Positions 53,485 through 60,740 of a stretch of DNA of 60,740 bases are shown in pieces. The first letter of the stretch is position 1. Each line of letters starts with the position of its first letter. The notes beneath the pieces were generated by a model. That model was not told where the DNA came from and made no database searches. It saw only the letters and a program-made list of their open reading frames with translations. The translations under genes were made by a program, and so were the position numbers. This DNA comes from an uncultured Clostridia bacterium (lineage in GTDB: Bacteria; Bacillota; Clostridia; Christensenellales; Pumilibacteraceae). The stretch spans positions 1 through 60,740 of the forward strand of contig CAKQPR010000010.1 in NCBI GenBank assembly GCA_934270565.1, given 5' to 3'.

Positions 53485-53631
53485 TGAGGCTTCCCCTCGG
53501 GGGGAAGCTGTCGCGCAGCGACTGATGAGGGGTTGTCTTTTACGTTACGCTCGTCATAGCCCGACCCCTCATCCGTCTTGCCTTCGCTTTCGCTTCGGCA
53601 ATCCACCTTCCCCCGAGGGGGAAGGCTTTAA
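53485..53631 (+). repeat. Palindromic element A, copy 4
   Basis: Same unit as at 4069, with GAGGCTTCCCCTCGGGGGG and CCCCGAGGGGGAAGGCTTTA ends and TGATGAGGGGT facing ACCCCTCATC inside. The flanks 53340-53460 and 53632-53700 hold further short modules (CGGTCGAAATGACAT, GGGGCGCCCTCG). Confidence 0.8.
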
Positions 53632-53717
53632 ACGGTATGGGGCGCCCTCGCCCCGCCGCCAACCTTGCGGAACGCTCTCGCATTACGATGGAATATCCAC
53701 CATAGGCGGACGATATC

Positions 53718-53958
53718 TTGCCTCCCTTGTGTAAAGGGCGCGACGCGGCGGCACGAAGTGCCGTAAAAACAGTCCACAGGCGACTGTTTTTAGCCAAAGC
53801 GGCGAAGTAGCTATGCTACGAGCCGGGGGTGTTTTGAGTTCGAGCGTTAGCGAGACGAAAAACGGTAGGATTGTTTAAACGCAACTGTAATTCGTACAGC
53901 TTCGTTACAATCCCCCACCCGACTTACGGCGGGAGCCCCCTTCCGCGCAATGTGGGCC
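53718..53958. repeat. Structured repeat element B, copy 2
   Basis: Matches 31613-31851, including the AAAAACAGTCCACAGG.GACTG hairpin and the CTGTAATTCGTACAGCTTC stretch. The remaining 53959-54110 shows one more CGAACACGGTACACCCC module and an A-rich tract before the liv promoter. Confidence 0.8.
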
Positions 53959-54116
53959 TTAAAATGTCCGCTTGCGCGGGTTCTATAAACCCAAGCGAAC
54001 ACGGTACACCCCAAATACTCACCCGCGGAGGCTCACCGTTTGCGGGTTTTGAGGTTGCCGCTTAGCCGCGAAACGAAAAAAAAGTCAAAAAATATTGAAA
54101 AACAACCGAAAATCAG

Positions 54117-54145
54117 TTGACAAAAGCGTTTGATATGAATATAAT
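54117..54145 (+). promoter_or_regulatory. Promoter of the liv operon
   Basis: Perfect consensus: TTGACA (54117-54122), 17-bp spacer, TATAAT (54140-54145). The leader to livK is about 258 nt. Confidence 0.92.
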
Positions 54146-54199
54146 AAACGCATAATCAGGTAGCCGAAAGGCAAAATCAGCCTGAAAGGAGCACGCGAA

Positions 54200-54283
54200 A
54201 TGTTTAATGCGGTCGTCATTCTTATTCTCGTCCTCGGGGTCGTCATTATTAGCAAGCGGCCTTGCTTTTCGCGTACCAAATAA
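54200..54283 (+). CDS. Branched-chain amino acid leader peptide of the liv operon
   Basis: A 27-residue reading frame with a good ribosome binding site (AAAGGAG, 8 bp before the ATG). Residues 4-17 read AVVILILVLGVVII: five Val, four Ile and three Leu, then a short basic/Cys tail. This is the composition of leader peptides that sense charged tRNAs for the amino acids an operon handles. Its 3' codons overlap the arms of the antiterminator. The ribosome is expected to stall on these codons when Val, Ile or Leu is short, letting the antiterminator form and livKHMGF be transcribed. A small hydrophobic membrane peptide is a less likely alternative. Confidence 0.8.
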   Translation: MFNAVVILILVLGVVIISKRPCFSRTK

Positions 54284-54345
54284 GGATTACGAAACTTTTG
54301 GTAAGTAGAGCAAGGTCGCTGAAATAAAAGGCGACCTTGTTTTTA
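54252..54345 (+). terminator. Attenuator of the liv operon: competing antiterminator and terminator hairpins
   Basis: Terminator: CAAGGTCGC (54311-54319) pairs perfectly with GCGACCTTG (54331-54339), followed by TTTTTATTT. Antiterminator: GCGGCCTTGCT (54256-54266) can pair over 11 bp, with one G-T, with AGCAAGGTCGC (54309-54319), which destroys the terminator. A third hairpin GCAAG-CGGC-CTTGC (54252-54265) would sequester the antiterminator arm. The layout equals the 1-2-3-4 segments of classical attenuators. Confidence 0.85.
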
Positions 54346-54409
54346 TTTATCGGGGTATCGGAAGTCCAGATCAACACAGCCAAATTTTTATAAAAGGAGA
54401 TAGAAAACC

Positions 54410-55603
54410 ATGAAAACCAGAAAGACAATGAAAGTTGCGTGCGCGGCGCTTGCCGCCGTCATGACGATGGGCGTAGTCGTCGGCTGCGGCTCGGGACTCG
54501 AAGTACCGAAGTTCAGTAAAGAGAACATCAATATCGGTGCAAGCGGTCCTCTTACGGGCGGTGCGGCGATTTACGGTACCGCGGTTTATAACGCGGCAAA
54601 GCTCGCCGTTAAAGAAATCAACGACGCGGGCGGCGTAAAAGGCATCAAGCTTTCGTTTGAAATGCTCGATGACGCTCACGACGCGACCAAAGTTCCGGCA
54701 AACTACGCAAACCTTAAAGACAACGGAATGCAGATCAGCCTCGGTTGCGTAACCACGAAACCGTGTCTTCAGTTCAAAGGCGACGCAGTGAAGGACAATA
54801 TGTTCGTGCTTACCCCCTCGGCAAGCGGTGACGACGTAGCGAAAGATGCGCCCAACGTGTTCCAGATGTGCTTCACAGATTCCGGTCAGGGTGCGGAAGC
54901 CGCTAAATTCGTCAAAAAGACTTATCCCGACAAGAACATCAAAATCGGTGTCCTTTACAAAGCGGGTGACGAATATTCGGAAGGACTCTATAACAACTTC
55001 GTCAAAGAGCTCGGCGAAAACAAAGGAGGCTATGACGTAACGGTTGCTTCGTTCACCGCGGAGGAAGATTTCTCTTCGCAGGTAAACACCCTTAAAAATT
55101 GTAAATTCTTCTTTGTCCCGACTTACTACGGACCGGCGTCCACATTTATGCTTCAAGCTAAGGGTAAGGTCGCAAACGACGCGATATACTTCGGATGCGA
55201 CGGCTTTGACGGAATAGACGCAATCGAGGGCTTCGATATCAACACGATTCCGCAGGAAGTTTCGATGCTTTCGCACTTTAACTCGAAGGCTACCGAAGGT
55301 AAGGCAAAGGACTTTGTAGACAAGTACAATTCGACTTTCACCGCAAAGACGGACAAGGGCACGCTTAACCAGTTCGGCGCGGCGGCATACGACTGCGTGT
55401 ACGCTATCAAAGCCGCGCTCGAAAAGACCGATAAGCCGTTCGACGCAAGCACCAAGGCTTCCGATTTCTGCGAAATACTGAAAGAAGTGTTCAACAGCGC
55501 CGAATTCTCGTTCTCGGGCGCAACGGGAACCGACGTGAAATGGAACGCGGACGGTACGGTGGATAAATCGGCAGTCAAGTACGTTATCAAAAACGCCGAC
55601 TAA
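54410..55603 (+). CDS. livK: Branched-chain amino acid ABC transporter, substrate-binding lipoprotein
   Basis: The 397-residue lipoprotein has a signal with lipobox VVGC (about 23-26) and the periplasmic-binding fold of the Leu/Ile/Val-binding family. INIGASGPLTGGAAIYG and AVKEINDAGGVKGIKL are typical of the first lobe, and LYKAGDEYSEGLYNNFVKEL of the second. It captures leucine, isoleucine or valine outside the cell and passes them to the LivHM channel. AAAGGAG precedes the ATG. It is the first structural gene after the attenuator; a 13-bp stem loop separates it from livH and may stabilise its message. Confidence 0.93.
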   Translation: MKTRKTMKVACAALAAVMTMGVVVGCGSGLEVPKFSKENINIGASGPLTGGAAIYGTAVYNAAKLAVKEINDAGGVKGIKLSFEMLDDAHDATKVPANYANLKDNGMQISLGCVTTKPCLQFKGDAVKDNMFVLTPSASGDDVAKDAPNVFQMCFTDSGQGAEAAKFVKKTYPDKNIKIGVLYKAGDEYSEGLYNNFVKELGENKGGYDVTVASFTAEEDFSSQVNTLKNCKFFFVPTYYGPASTFMLQAKGKVANDAIYFGCDGFDGIDAIEGFDINTIPQEVSMLSHFNSKATEGKAKDFVDKYNSTFTAKTDKGTLNQFGAAAYDCVYAIKAALEKTDKPFDASTKASDFCEILKEVFNSAEFSFSGATGTDVKWNADGTVDKSAVKYVIKNAD

Positions 55604-55634
55604 TCGCTTTATTTAACAAGCCAAAATACGACGA

Positions 55635-55670
55635 AAGGTTTATCGCGGTGTTAAACTCGCGGTAAACCTT
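55635..55670 (+). other. Intercistronic stem-loop between livK and livH
   Basis: AAGGTTTATCGCG pairs with CGCGGTAAACCTT (13 bp, one G-T) across a 10-nt loop, with no T-run after it. Such stems commonly protect the binding-protein message so that it is made in excess over the permeases. Confidence 0.6.
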
Positions 55671-55720
55671 GTCGCGTATAAATCGAGCCGCTTCTCGGCG
55701 GCGGGAAAACGGAGAACCTA

Positions 55721-56608
55721 ATGATTGACTTTTTAACAACACTGATCAACGGGTTGAGCCTCGGCGGTGTGTACGCGCTTATAGCCCTCGGCTATACGAT
55801 GGTATACGGTATCGCAAAGATGCTTAACTTCGCGCACGGCGACATCATAATGGTCGGAGGATATACGATTTTATTGTTTTTCAATATGGTCGGAATGCCT
55901 CTTTTGGGCTTGCTCGTCGCAACTTTAATGGCGGTAATCGTCTGTATGATTTTCGGCGTGGCAACCGAGCGTTTTGCTTACCGTCCGCTCAGAGGCGCTT
56001 CGCCGCTTGCGGTGCTTATCACGGCGATCGGCGTCAGCTATCTCCTTCAAAGCATAGCGCAGATCGTTTTCGGAACTGCGGAACGCAAGCTTGTACTTAA
56101 CTTTATGGGAACGCTCGAAATCGGCGCGCTTAAAATCGACGTGGCTACGATAATCACGCTTGTGGTGGCGGCGGCGATAATGGTTGCGCTTACTCTTTTT
56201 ATCGACAGGACGAAAACGGGCAAAGCAATGCTCGCCGTATCCGAAGACAGAGGAGCGGCGCAACTCGTCGGCATCAGCGTAAATACGATAATAGCGATTA
56301 CTTTCGCTATCGGATCGGCGCTTGCGGGCGTAGCCGGCGTGTTTATGATAATGAAAAGTCCCAAAGTGACTTTCACCATGGGCGCTATGCCCGGCATCAA
56401 AGCGTTTACCGCGGCGGTTATCGGCGGCATCGGATCTATCCCGGGGGCAATGCTCGGCGGTATAGTTTTAGGACTTATCGAAACGATCTGCAACGCGATC
56501 CCCGCTATTGCGCCGTTTACCGTCGCTATCGAATTCGGCTTACTTATAATTATTCTTCTCGTCAAACCCACCGGTATCCTCGGCAAGAAGAAGAGAGAGA
56601 AGGTGTAA
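55721..56608 (+). CDS. livH: Branched-chain amino acid ABC transporter permease
   Basis: This 295-residue membrane protein has about eight helices. TLINGLSLGGVYALIALGYT near the N-terminus, LNFAHGDIIMVGGY and FKAFTAAVIGGIGS-type loops (here IKAFTAAVIGGIGSIPGA, at about 225-245) are LivH signatures. It forms the channel with LivM, which starts 1 bp after its stop codon. CGGAGA serves as the ribosome binding site. Confidence 0.95.
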   Translation: MIDFLTTLINGLSLGGVYALIALGYTMVYGIAKMLNFAHGDIIMVGGYTILLFFNMVGMPLLGLLVATLMAVIVCMIFGVATERFAYRPLRGASPLAVLITAIGVSYLLQSIAQIVFGTAERKLVLNFMGTLEIGALKIDVATIITLVVAAAIMVALTLFIDRTKTGKAMLAVSEDRGAAQLVGISVNTIIAITFAIGSALAGVAGVFMIMKSPKVTFTMGAMPGIKAFTAAVIGGIGSIPGAMLGGIVLGLIETICNAIPAIAPFTVAIEFGLLIIILLVKPTGILGKKKREKV

Positions 56609-56609
56609 T

Positions 56610-57830
56610 ATGAGTAACAAATTAACTACGTATTTCAAAAACGTCAAGGCGAAGTATAAACTCAAAAATCATCTTACCTATTATATAATGATAGCGTTTA
56701 CCGCGCTGTTCACCGTTCTGTCGCTTACAGGCGGACTTAAGAGAAGCTCGACGCTTCTTCTCGAACAGATCGGCTACTTCATAATTTTTGCTGTTTCGCT
56801 TTCGCTCGTAGTTGGCTTTCTCGGCGAACTTTCGCTCGGTCACGCGGGTTTTATATGTCTCGGCGCGTACTTCGGCGCGTTCTTCCAGAACACCATCGCC
56901 CCGAACTTTACCGCTTCGCTTCCGCTACTGTCGCTTATCGTAGCAATGATTTTCGGCGGAATTATCGCGGCAATATTCGGCTTTATTATCGGACTTCCCG
57001 CGCTTCGGCTTAAAGGCGACTACCTCGCGATCGTAACGCTTGCGTTCGGCGAAATCGTAAAGACGATTTTCCAGAACCTCGAACTGTTCGGCGGCGCTAT
57101 CGGTATGAAGAATTCATATCGCTACGATATGAAAACTCTGTTTATCGTTATCTTCGTGGTCGCGATACTTTCAATAGCCGTGATAAACAACCTTATAAAG
57201 TCCAAACACGGCAGAGCAATCACCGCTATCCGCGACAACGAAATCGCGGCGCGCGCAATGGGAATAAGGGCGAATTATTATAAAATTATGGTTTTCGTTC
57301 TCTCGTCCTTTATCGCGGGCGTGGGTGGCGCGCTTTTCGCGGCTTCGTCGTATAGCTTCTCGTCCGCAACGTTCGACTACAACTATTCGATAAATATCCT
57401 CGTTATGGTCGTGCTCGGCGGCATGGGCAGTATCAACGGCTCGATCGTATCGGCGGCGCTTATCACGTTCCTCAACACCAAGCTCCAGACCGTGCTCACC
57501 GGCAACCTCGCCGCGCTCAAAAACCTCATCTACGCGCTTATACTTATCGTGATCGTTATCTACACCAACGCTCCCGCACTTAAAGGCTTCCGCGAGAAAT
57601 ACAACTTCCGCAAGCTTTGGGATAAGATTTACGCGTTTTTCCACAGGATTTTCCGATCCAAGAAAGAACTTGCCGATCCGGCGGTAGAGAAGGCGGACGC
57701 GGGCGACTGGTCGAAGATCCCGACTAAGGTCGAAATGGACGCGATTCTGTCCACAGACTTCACGCCCGACACGAGCTACGTTCCCGACCGACCGGACAAA
57801 CCCGAAGCGCCTAAAGGAGGTAAAGACTGA
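56610..57830 (+). CDS. livM: Branched-chain amino acid ABC transporter permease
   Basis: This 406-residue membrane protein carries the LivM core (GFLGELSLGHAGFICLGAYF; LRLKGDYLAIVTLAFGEIVK; MVVLGGMGSINGSIV). After the last helix there is a hydrophilic C-terminal extension of about 75 residues, rich in Lys, Asp and Pro, not usual in the family. It lies 1 bp after livH, and its stop codon overlaps the livG start (TGATG), so translation is coupled. Confidence 0.95.
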   Translation: MSNKLTTYFKNVKAKYKLKNHLTYYIMIAFTALFTVLSLTGGLKRSSTLLLEQIGYFIIFAVSLSLVVGFLGELSLGHAGFICLGAYFGAFFQNTIAPNFTASLPLLSLIVAMIFGGIIAAIFGFIIGLPALRLKGDYLAIVTLAFGEIVKTIFQNLELFGGAIGMKNSYRYDMKTLFIVIFVVAILSIAVINNLIKSKHGRAITAIRDNEIAARAMGIRANYYKIMVFVLSSFIAGVGGALFAASSYSFSSATFDYNYSINILVMVVLGGMGSINGSIVSAALITFLNTKLQTVLTGNLAALKNLIYALILIVIVIYTNAPALKGFREKYNFRKLWDKIYAFFHRIFRSKKELADPAVEKADAGDWSKIPTKVEMDAILSTDFTPDTSYVPDRPDKPEAPKGGKD

Positions 57831-58621
57831 TGGCAGACGAAATCAAAACCCCCGAGTACGTGCTCGAAACCCGCGACCTCGGAATATCGTTCGGCGGACT
57901 TAAAGCGGCTCAGAACGTCAACCTCAGGATCCGCAAAAACCAACTTTACGGACTGATCGGACCTAACGGCGCGGGCAAAACGACGATTTTCAACCTTATC
58001 ACCGGCGTTTACAAGCCGACTTACGGCGACTTTTACCTGTGCGGCGAAAAGCTCACGGGGCTCGGGCAGGGCGAAATCAACCGCAAGGGCATAGCGCGCA
58101 CGTTCCAGAATATCCGGCTTTTCAATAACATGAGCGTTATCAAGAACGTCCTTATCGGTCTTGCGAACCGCCCCGAATACAAATGTAGCCTTGCTCAGAG
58201 TATTTTCCGCACCCCGCGCTACTACGAAACCGAAATCGCAATGCGCGAAAAGGCGAAAGAGATCCTCGACATTTTCGGACTTAAAGAGGAGCGCAATCAG
58301 CTCGCGTGCAACCTGCCTTACGGCAAACAGCGCAAGCTCGAAATCGCCCGCGCGCTCGCGACCGACCCGAAGCTTCTGCTTCTCGACGAGCCCGCCGCGG
58401 GTATGAACCCCTACGAGACCGAAGAGCTTATGGAAACGATCAAGCTCGTCCGCGACCGCTTCGATATGACGATCCTGCTTATCGAGCACGATATGAAGCT
58501 TGTCGGCGGTATCTGCGACGAACTCACCGTGCTTTGCTTCGGACAGGAGCTTATGACGGGACCGACCCGCGACGTGCTCAACGACCCGCAGGTTATCAAG
58601 GCTTATTTAGGAGACGAGTGA
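57830..58621 (+). CDS. livG: Branched-chain amino acid ABC transporter ATP-binding protein
   Basis: This 263-residue ATPase has Walker A GPNGAGKTT at 44-52, the signature NLPYGKQRKLEIARAL in the form typical of LivG, Walker B LLLLDEPAAGMNP and the switch His in LLIEHDMKLV. It powers transport as a heterodimer with LivF on the cytoplasmic side of LivHM. Its start overlaps the livM stop. GGAGG within the livM 3' end is its ribosome binding site. Confidence 0.96.
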   Translation: MADEIKTPEYVLETRDLGISFGGLKAAQNVNLRIRKNQLYGLIGPNGAGKTTIFNLITGVYKPTYGDFYLCGEKLTGLGQGEINRKGIARTFQNIRLFNNMSVIKNVLIGLANRPEYKCSLAQSIFRTPRYYETEIAMREKAKEILDIFGLKEERNQLACNLPYGKQRKLEIARALATDPKLLLLDEPAAGMNPYETEELMETIKLVRDRFDMTILLIEHDMKLVGGICDELTVLCFGQELMTGPTRDVLNDPQVIKAYLGDE

Positions 58622-58622
58622 T

Positions 58623-59384
58623 ATGGAAAACGATATCCGCGATATGGAACAGGAAACGGAAACCGAGGACAGAACCGCGATGCTGTCCGTCCGCGACCTT
58701 TACGTCAATTACGGACTTATAAACGCGATCAAAGGCGTGTCGTTCGACGTTTTCGAGGGCGAAATCGTTTCGCTTATCGGCGCGAACGGCGCGGGCAAAA
58801 CCACGATTATGCACGCGATCAACGGACTTATTCCGTCGGCGAGCGGCTCGATTATGTTCGAGGGGCACGAGCTCACCAAAACTCACCCGCATAAGATCGT
58901 TACGTTCGGACTTACGCAAGTCCCCGAGGGAAGGCGCGTTTTCGCCGAACTTTCGGTAAAGGACAACCTTATGCTCGGCGCGTACTCACGCCGCGACAAA
59001 GCCGAAATCGAAGCGGGACTTCAGTCCGTTTACGAGAAATTCCCGATCCTTAAAGAACGCAGCAAGCAGGTGGCGGGCACGCTTTCGGGCGGCGAACAGC
59101 AAATGCTCGCAGTCGGCCGCGCGCTTATGTCTCACCCCAAAATTCTGCTCCTCGACGAGCCGAGTATGGGTCTGAGCCCGCTGTACGTCAATATCATTTT
59201 CGACACCATAAAGGAAATCAACAAGGCGGGCGTTACCGTGTTCCTCGTCGAGCAGAACGCCAAAAAAGCGCTTTCCATCGCCGACCGCGCCTACGTTATC
59301 GAAACGGGCAAGATCACGATGACGGGAAGAGGAAGCGAACTCCTCGTGGACGAGAAAGTCAAGAAGGCTTACCTCGGAGAATAG
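58623..59384 (+). CDS. livF: Branched-chain amino acid ABC transporter ATP-binding protein
   Basis: This 253-residue ATPase has Walker A GANGAGKTT at 53-61, signature LSGGEQQMLAVGRAL, Walker B ILLLDEPSMGLSP and the LVEQNAKKAL switch region, the pattern of LivF. It has an acidic N-terminal extension of about 18 residues before the usual start of the domain (LSVRDLYVNYG). It begins 1 bp after livG and ends the operon. A repeat module (GCGCGGAGCCCGCGCGGGCA) begins directly after the stop codon and a terminator lies about 200 bp further. Confidence 0.96.
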   Translation: MENDIRDMEQETETEDRTAMLSVRDLYVNYGLINAIKGVSFDVFEGEIVSLIGANGAGKTTIMHAINGLIPSASGSIMFEGHELTKTHPHKIVTFGLTQVPEGRRVFAELSVKDNLMLGAYSRRDKAEIEAGLQSVYEKFPILKERSKQVAGTLSGGEQQMLAVGRALMSHPKILLLDEPSMGLSPLYVNIIFDTIKEINKAGVTVFLVEQNAKKALSIADRAYVIETGKITMTGRGSELLVDEKVKKAYLGE

Positions 59385-59394
59385 TCGCTGCCGC

Positions 59395-59570
59395 TATGGG
59401 CGCGGAGCCCGCGCGGGCAAGTAGGCGTTGCCGCTATGGCTTACTTTAGAAATAGTAACAAAACGGCGAGCCGCCGTGGGCAAGCCGGCGATGCCCGTAC
59501 TTACTTTCGATAGAGAGTGGTAGGGGCGTTCCTCGTCCGCCCGCGTACCTTGCGTAACGCAACCTCGCTA
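59395..59570. repeat. Short repeat modules after livF
   Basis: Contains GCGGGCAAGTAGGCG, a CGGCGAGCCGCCGTGGGCAA module and a GTGGTAGGGGCGTTCCTCGT module, as seen elsewhere. No gene. Confidence 0.7.
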
Positions 59571-59590
59571 TGGCATACTTTAATAGTAAC

Positions 59591-59636
59591 AAACCTTTTC
59601 TTTGCGAAAGAAACAAAGAGAAGGTTTTTTGTTTTT
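59591..59636 (+). terminator. Intrinsic terminator downstream of livF
   Basis: AAACCTTTTCTTTG pairs with CAAAGAGAAGGTTT (one G-T) and is followed by TTTTGTTTTTT. Two degraded relatives of this AGTAACAAA...TTCTTT stretch follow at 59645-59690 and 59737-59770. Confidence 0.75.
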
Positions 59637-60406
59637 TAGAAAAGTAACAAATATCTTCTTTAGAAAAGAAAGAAATAGGATAATGTTCTTTTTCAGGCGA
59701 AGAAAACGCGCTGCCGCTATGGCTTACTTTAATAATAGTAACAAATATATTCTTTAGAAAAAAAGAAATTGTATTTTACTTTTTTCAAGCGGAGAAAAAA
59801 GTAGCAAAAAAGCCGCTGGGACACTTGCGACTGTGTCCCAGACCCCGCAACGCTTTAAAGGTCGAAAAAGGTTGTGGCAGAGAGGTATTCGGCAGACAAC
59901 CGAAAATAACAACCTTATACTTGGCGCCCTCTGACGAGGGAGCTGTCGCGTAGCGACTGAGGGAGAGATAACGTAACGTTTGTTAAAGCGCGGCAGGGGC
60001 GGATAACCGCAATGATTGTAAAGACAGGTAGGGGCGTTCCTCGTCCGCCTAAGGGTATACCGTTTGAGTGCAACTATACTTTGGCGGGCGTAACACCGCC
60101 TCGGTAGGGCGGGACGCCCTCGTCCCGCCGACAGGGAACCCCTGTGGGCAAGTCGGCGATGCCCGTATTTAAAGAATATCATTATAAAACCGAGCGGAAC
60201 GCTCCTTAGCCCCGTCATTTCGAGCGAAGTCGAGACCAAGGCGGGAGCGAACGGCGAGCCGCCGTGGGCAAGTCGGCGATGCCCATACTGACAAAATAAC
60301 GTTATAAAACCAAATGGAACGGTATATCGCCCCGTCATCTCGAGCGTAGTCGAGAGATCTCGCGGGAGCGAACACGAACGTAAGTGAACGGTACTTTATA
60401 TTTCTT
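59637..60406. repeat. Non-coding repeat region
   Basis: It has A/T-rich AGTAACAAATAT repeats, a GGGACACTTGCGACTGTGTCCC hairpin (59818-59839), half of element A (CTGTCGCGTAGCGACTGAGG at 59942), GTAGGGGCG modules and CTCGAGCG.AGTCGAGA modules. No gene is supported. Confidence 0.7.
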
Positions 60407-60740
60407 CCGCAACTGCACGTTATGCGGCGATCAGAGGGCGAACCGCCCTACAAATCAGTCGGAATAAACCTCATAAAAACCCAAACGAACACGATGTCAT
60501 TTCGAGCGAAGTCGAGAAATCCCCTGCATCGGAAATGATAACAAACGAACACAAATACCCAAATGCGTGCCCGCCACAAAATACCCGCCCGCAACTGCAC
60601 GTTATGCGGGCGATCAGAGGGCGAACCGCCCTACAAATCAGTCGGAATAAACCTCATAAAAAACCAAACGAACACGATGTCATTTCGAGCGAAGTCGAGA
60701 AATCCCCTGCATCGGAAATGATAACAAACGAACACAAATA
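60407..60740 (+). repeat. Tandem duplication, 182-bp unit, cut by the window end
   Basis: The unit beginning CCGCAACTGCACGTTATGCG at 60407 recurs at 60589 and is nearly identical to the end of the window, with one- or two-base indels. It contains AGGGCGAACCGCCCTACAAA and ATGTCATTTCGAGCGAAGTC modules. Confidence 0.85.

Noticed and set aside
54146..54409. T-box riboswitch for the liv operon
   Set aside because: No T-box sequence or stem I specifier loop is visible; the leader peptide and competing hairpins explain the region better.

Overview
The window reads as chromosomal DNA of a Bacillota, most likely an uncultured gut-type member of the Clostridia. Supporting signs are strong AGGAGG-type ribosome binding sites, consensus TTGACA-17-TATAAT promoters, many intrinsic terminators, lipobox lipoproteins, a SpoVB/MurJ-like flippase, a CIRCE-like heat-shock operator, and multi-component carbohydrate ABC importers with no ATPase gene of their own. 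Codons are rich in G/C at the third position. A placement near Christensenellales/Borkfalkiaceae is a guess from style, not something the sequence proves.

Layout. 1-16 kb is mostly housekeeping: tRNA-Ser(GGA), tpiA-gpmI, a PnuC-type transporter, a flippase, serS plus a small membrane protein, htpG, brnQ, and a lone predicted (alpha/alpha)6-barrel enzyme. 16-50 kb is a large glycan-utilisation region in four transcription blocks with two AraC-family regulators. Block 1 (17083-30707) holds a DUF4838 protein, a Gfo/Idh/MocA oxidoreductase, a GH123/DUF4091-like lipoprotein, a solute-binding lipoprotein, two permeases, a 1046-residue beta-sandwich lipoprotein and a GH20 enzyme. Block 2 (31966-35433) holds a GH109-like protein, a GH37-like protein and an EamA-type permease. 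Block 3 is a second DUF4838 gene (35589-37310). Block 4 (38586-49778) holds a secreted enzyme-like lipoprotein, two permeases, a binding protein and a 1942-residue lipoprotein. The family mix (GH20, GH123-like, GH109-like) points to N-acetylhexosamine-containing glycans, perhaps host glycans. The last part (50-59.4 kb) is pyrG, ilvE and a livKHMGF branched-chain amino acid importer.

Regulation is unusually readable. The liv operon has a 27-residue leader peptide packed with Val/Ile/Leu codons, followed by mutually exclusive antiterminator and terminator hairpins: a textbook peptide attenuator. Two glycan promoters (35.5 and 38.5 kb) share a tandem half-site (TGTTAWAAA..NGCAAGA) repeated at exactly 21 bp, with an AraC gene between them. 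One of these promoters has an 11-G tract in its -35/-10 spacer and could be phase variable. That araC gene has a consensus promoter whose predicted start of transcription falls on its own ATG, so its mRNA may be leaderless. htpG has a CIRCE-like operator overlapping the transcript start, and pyrG has a leader terminator.

Intergenic regions between operons are filled with dispersed structured repeats: a ~148-bp palindromic element (four copies), a ~240-bp element containing a terminator-like hairpin (two copies), and short modules in tandem arrays of 122, 81 and 182 bp. Repeat modules supply the stop codons and last residues of pyrG and ilvE. The repeats stay out of the operon interiors.
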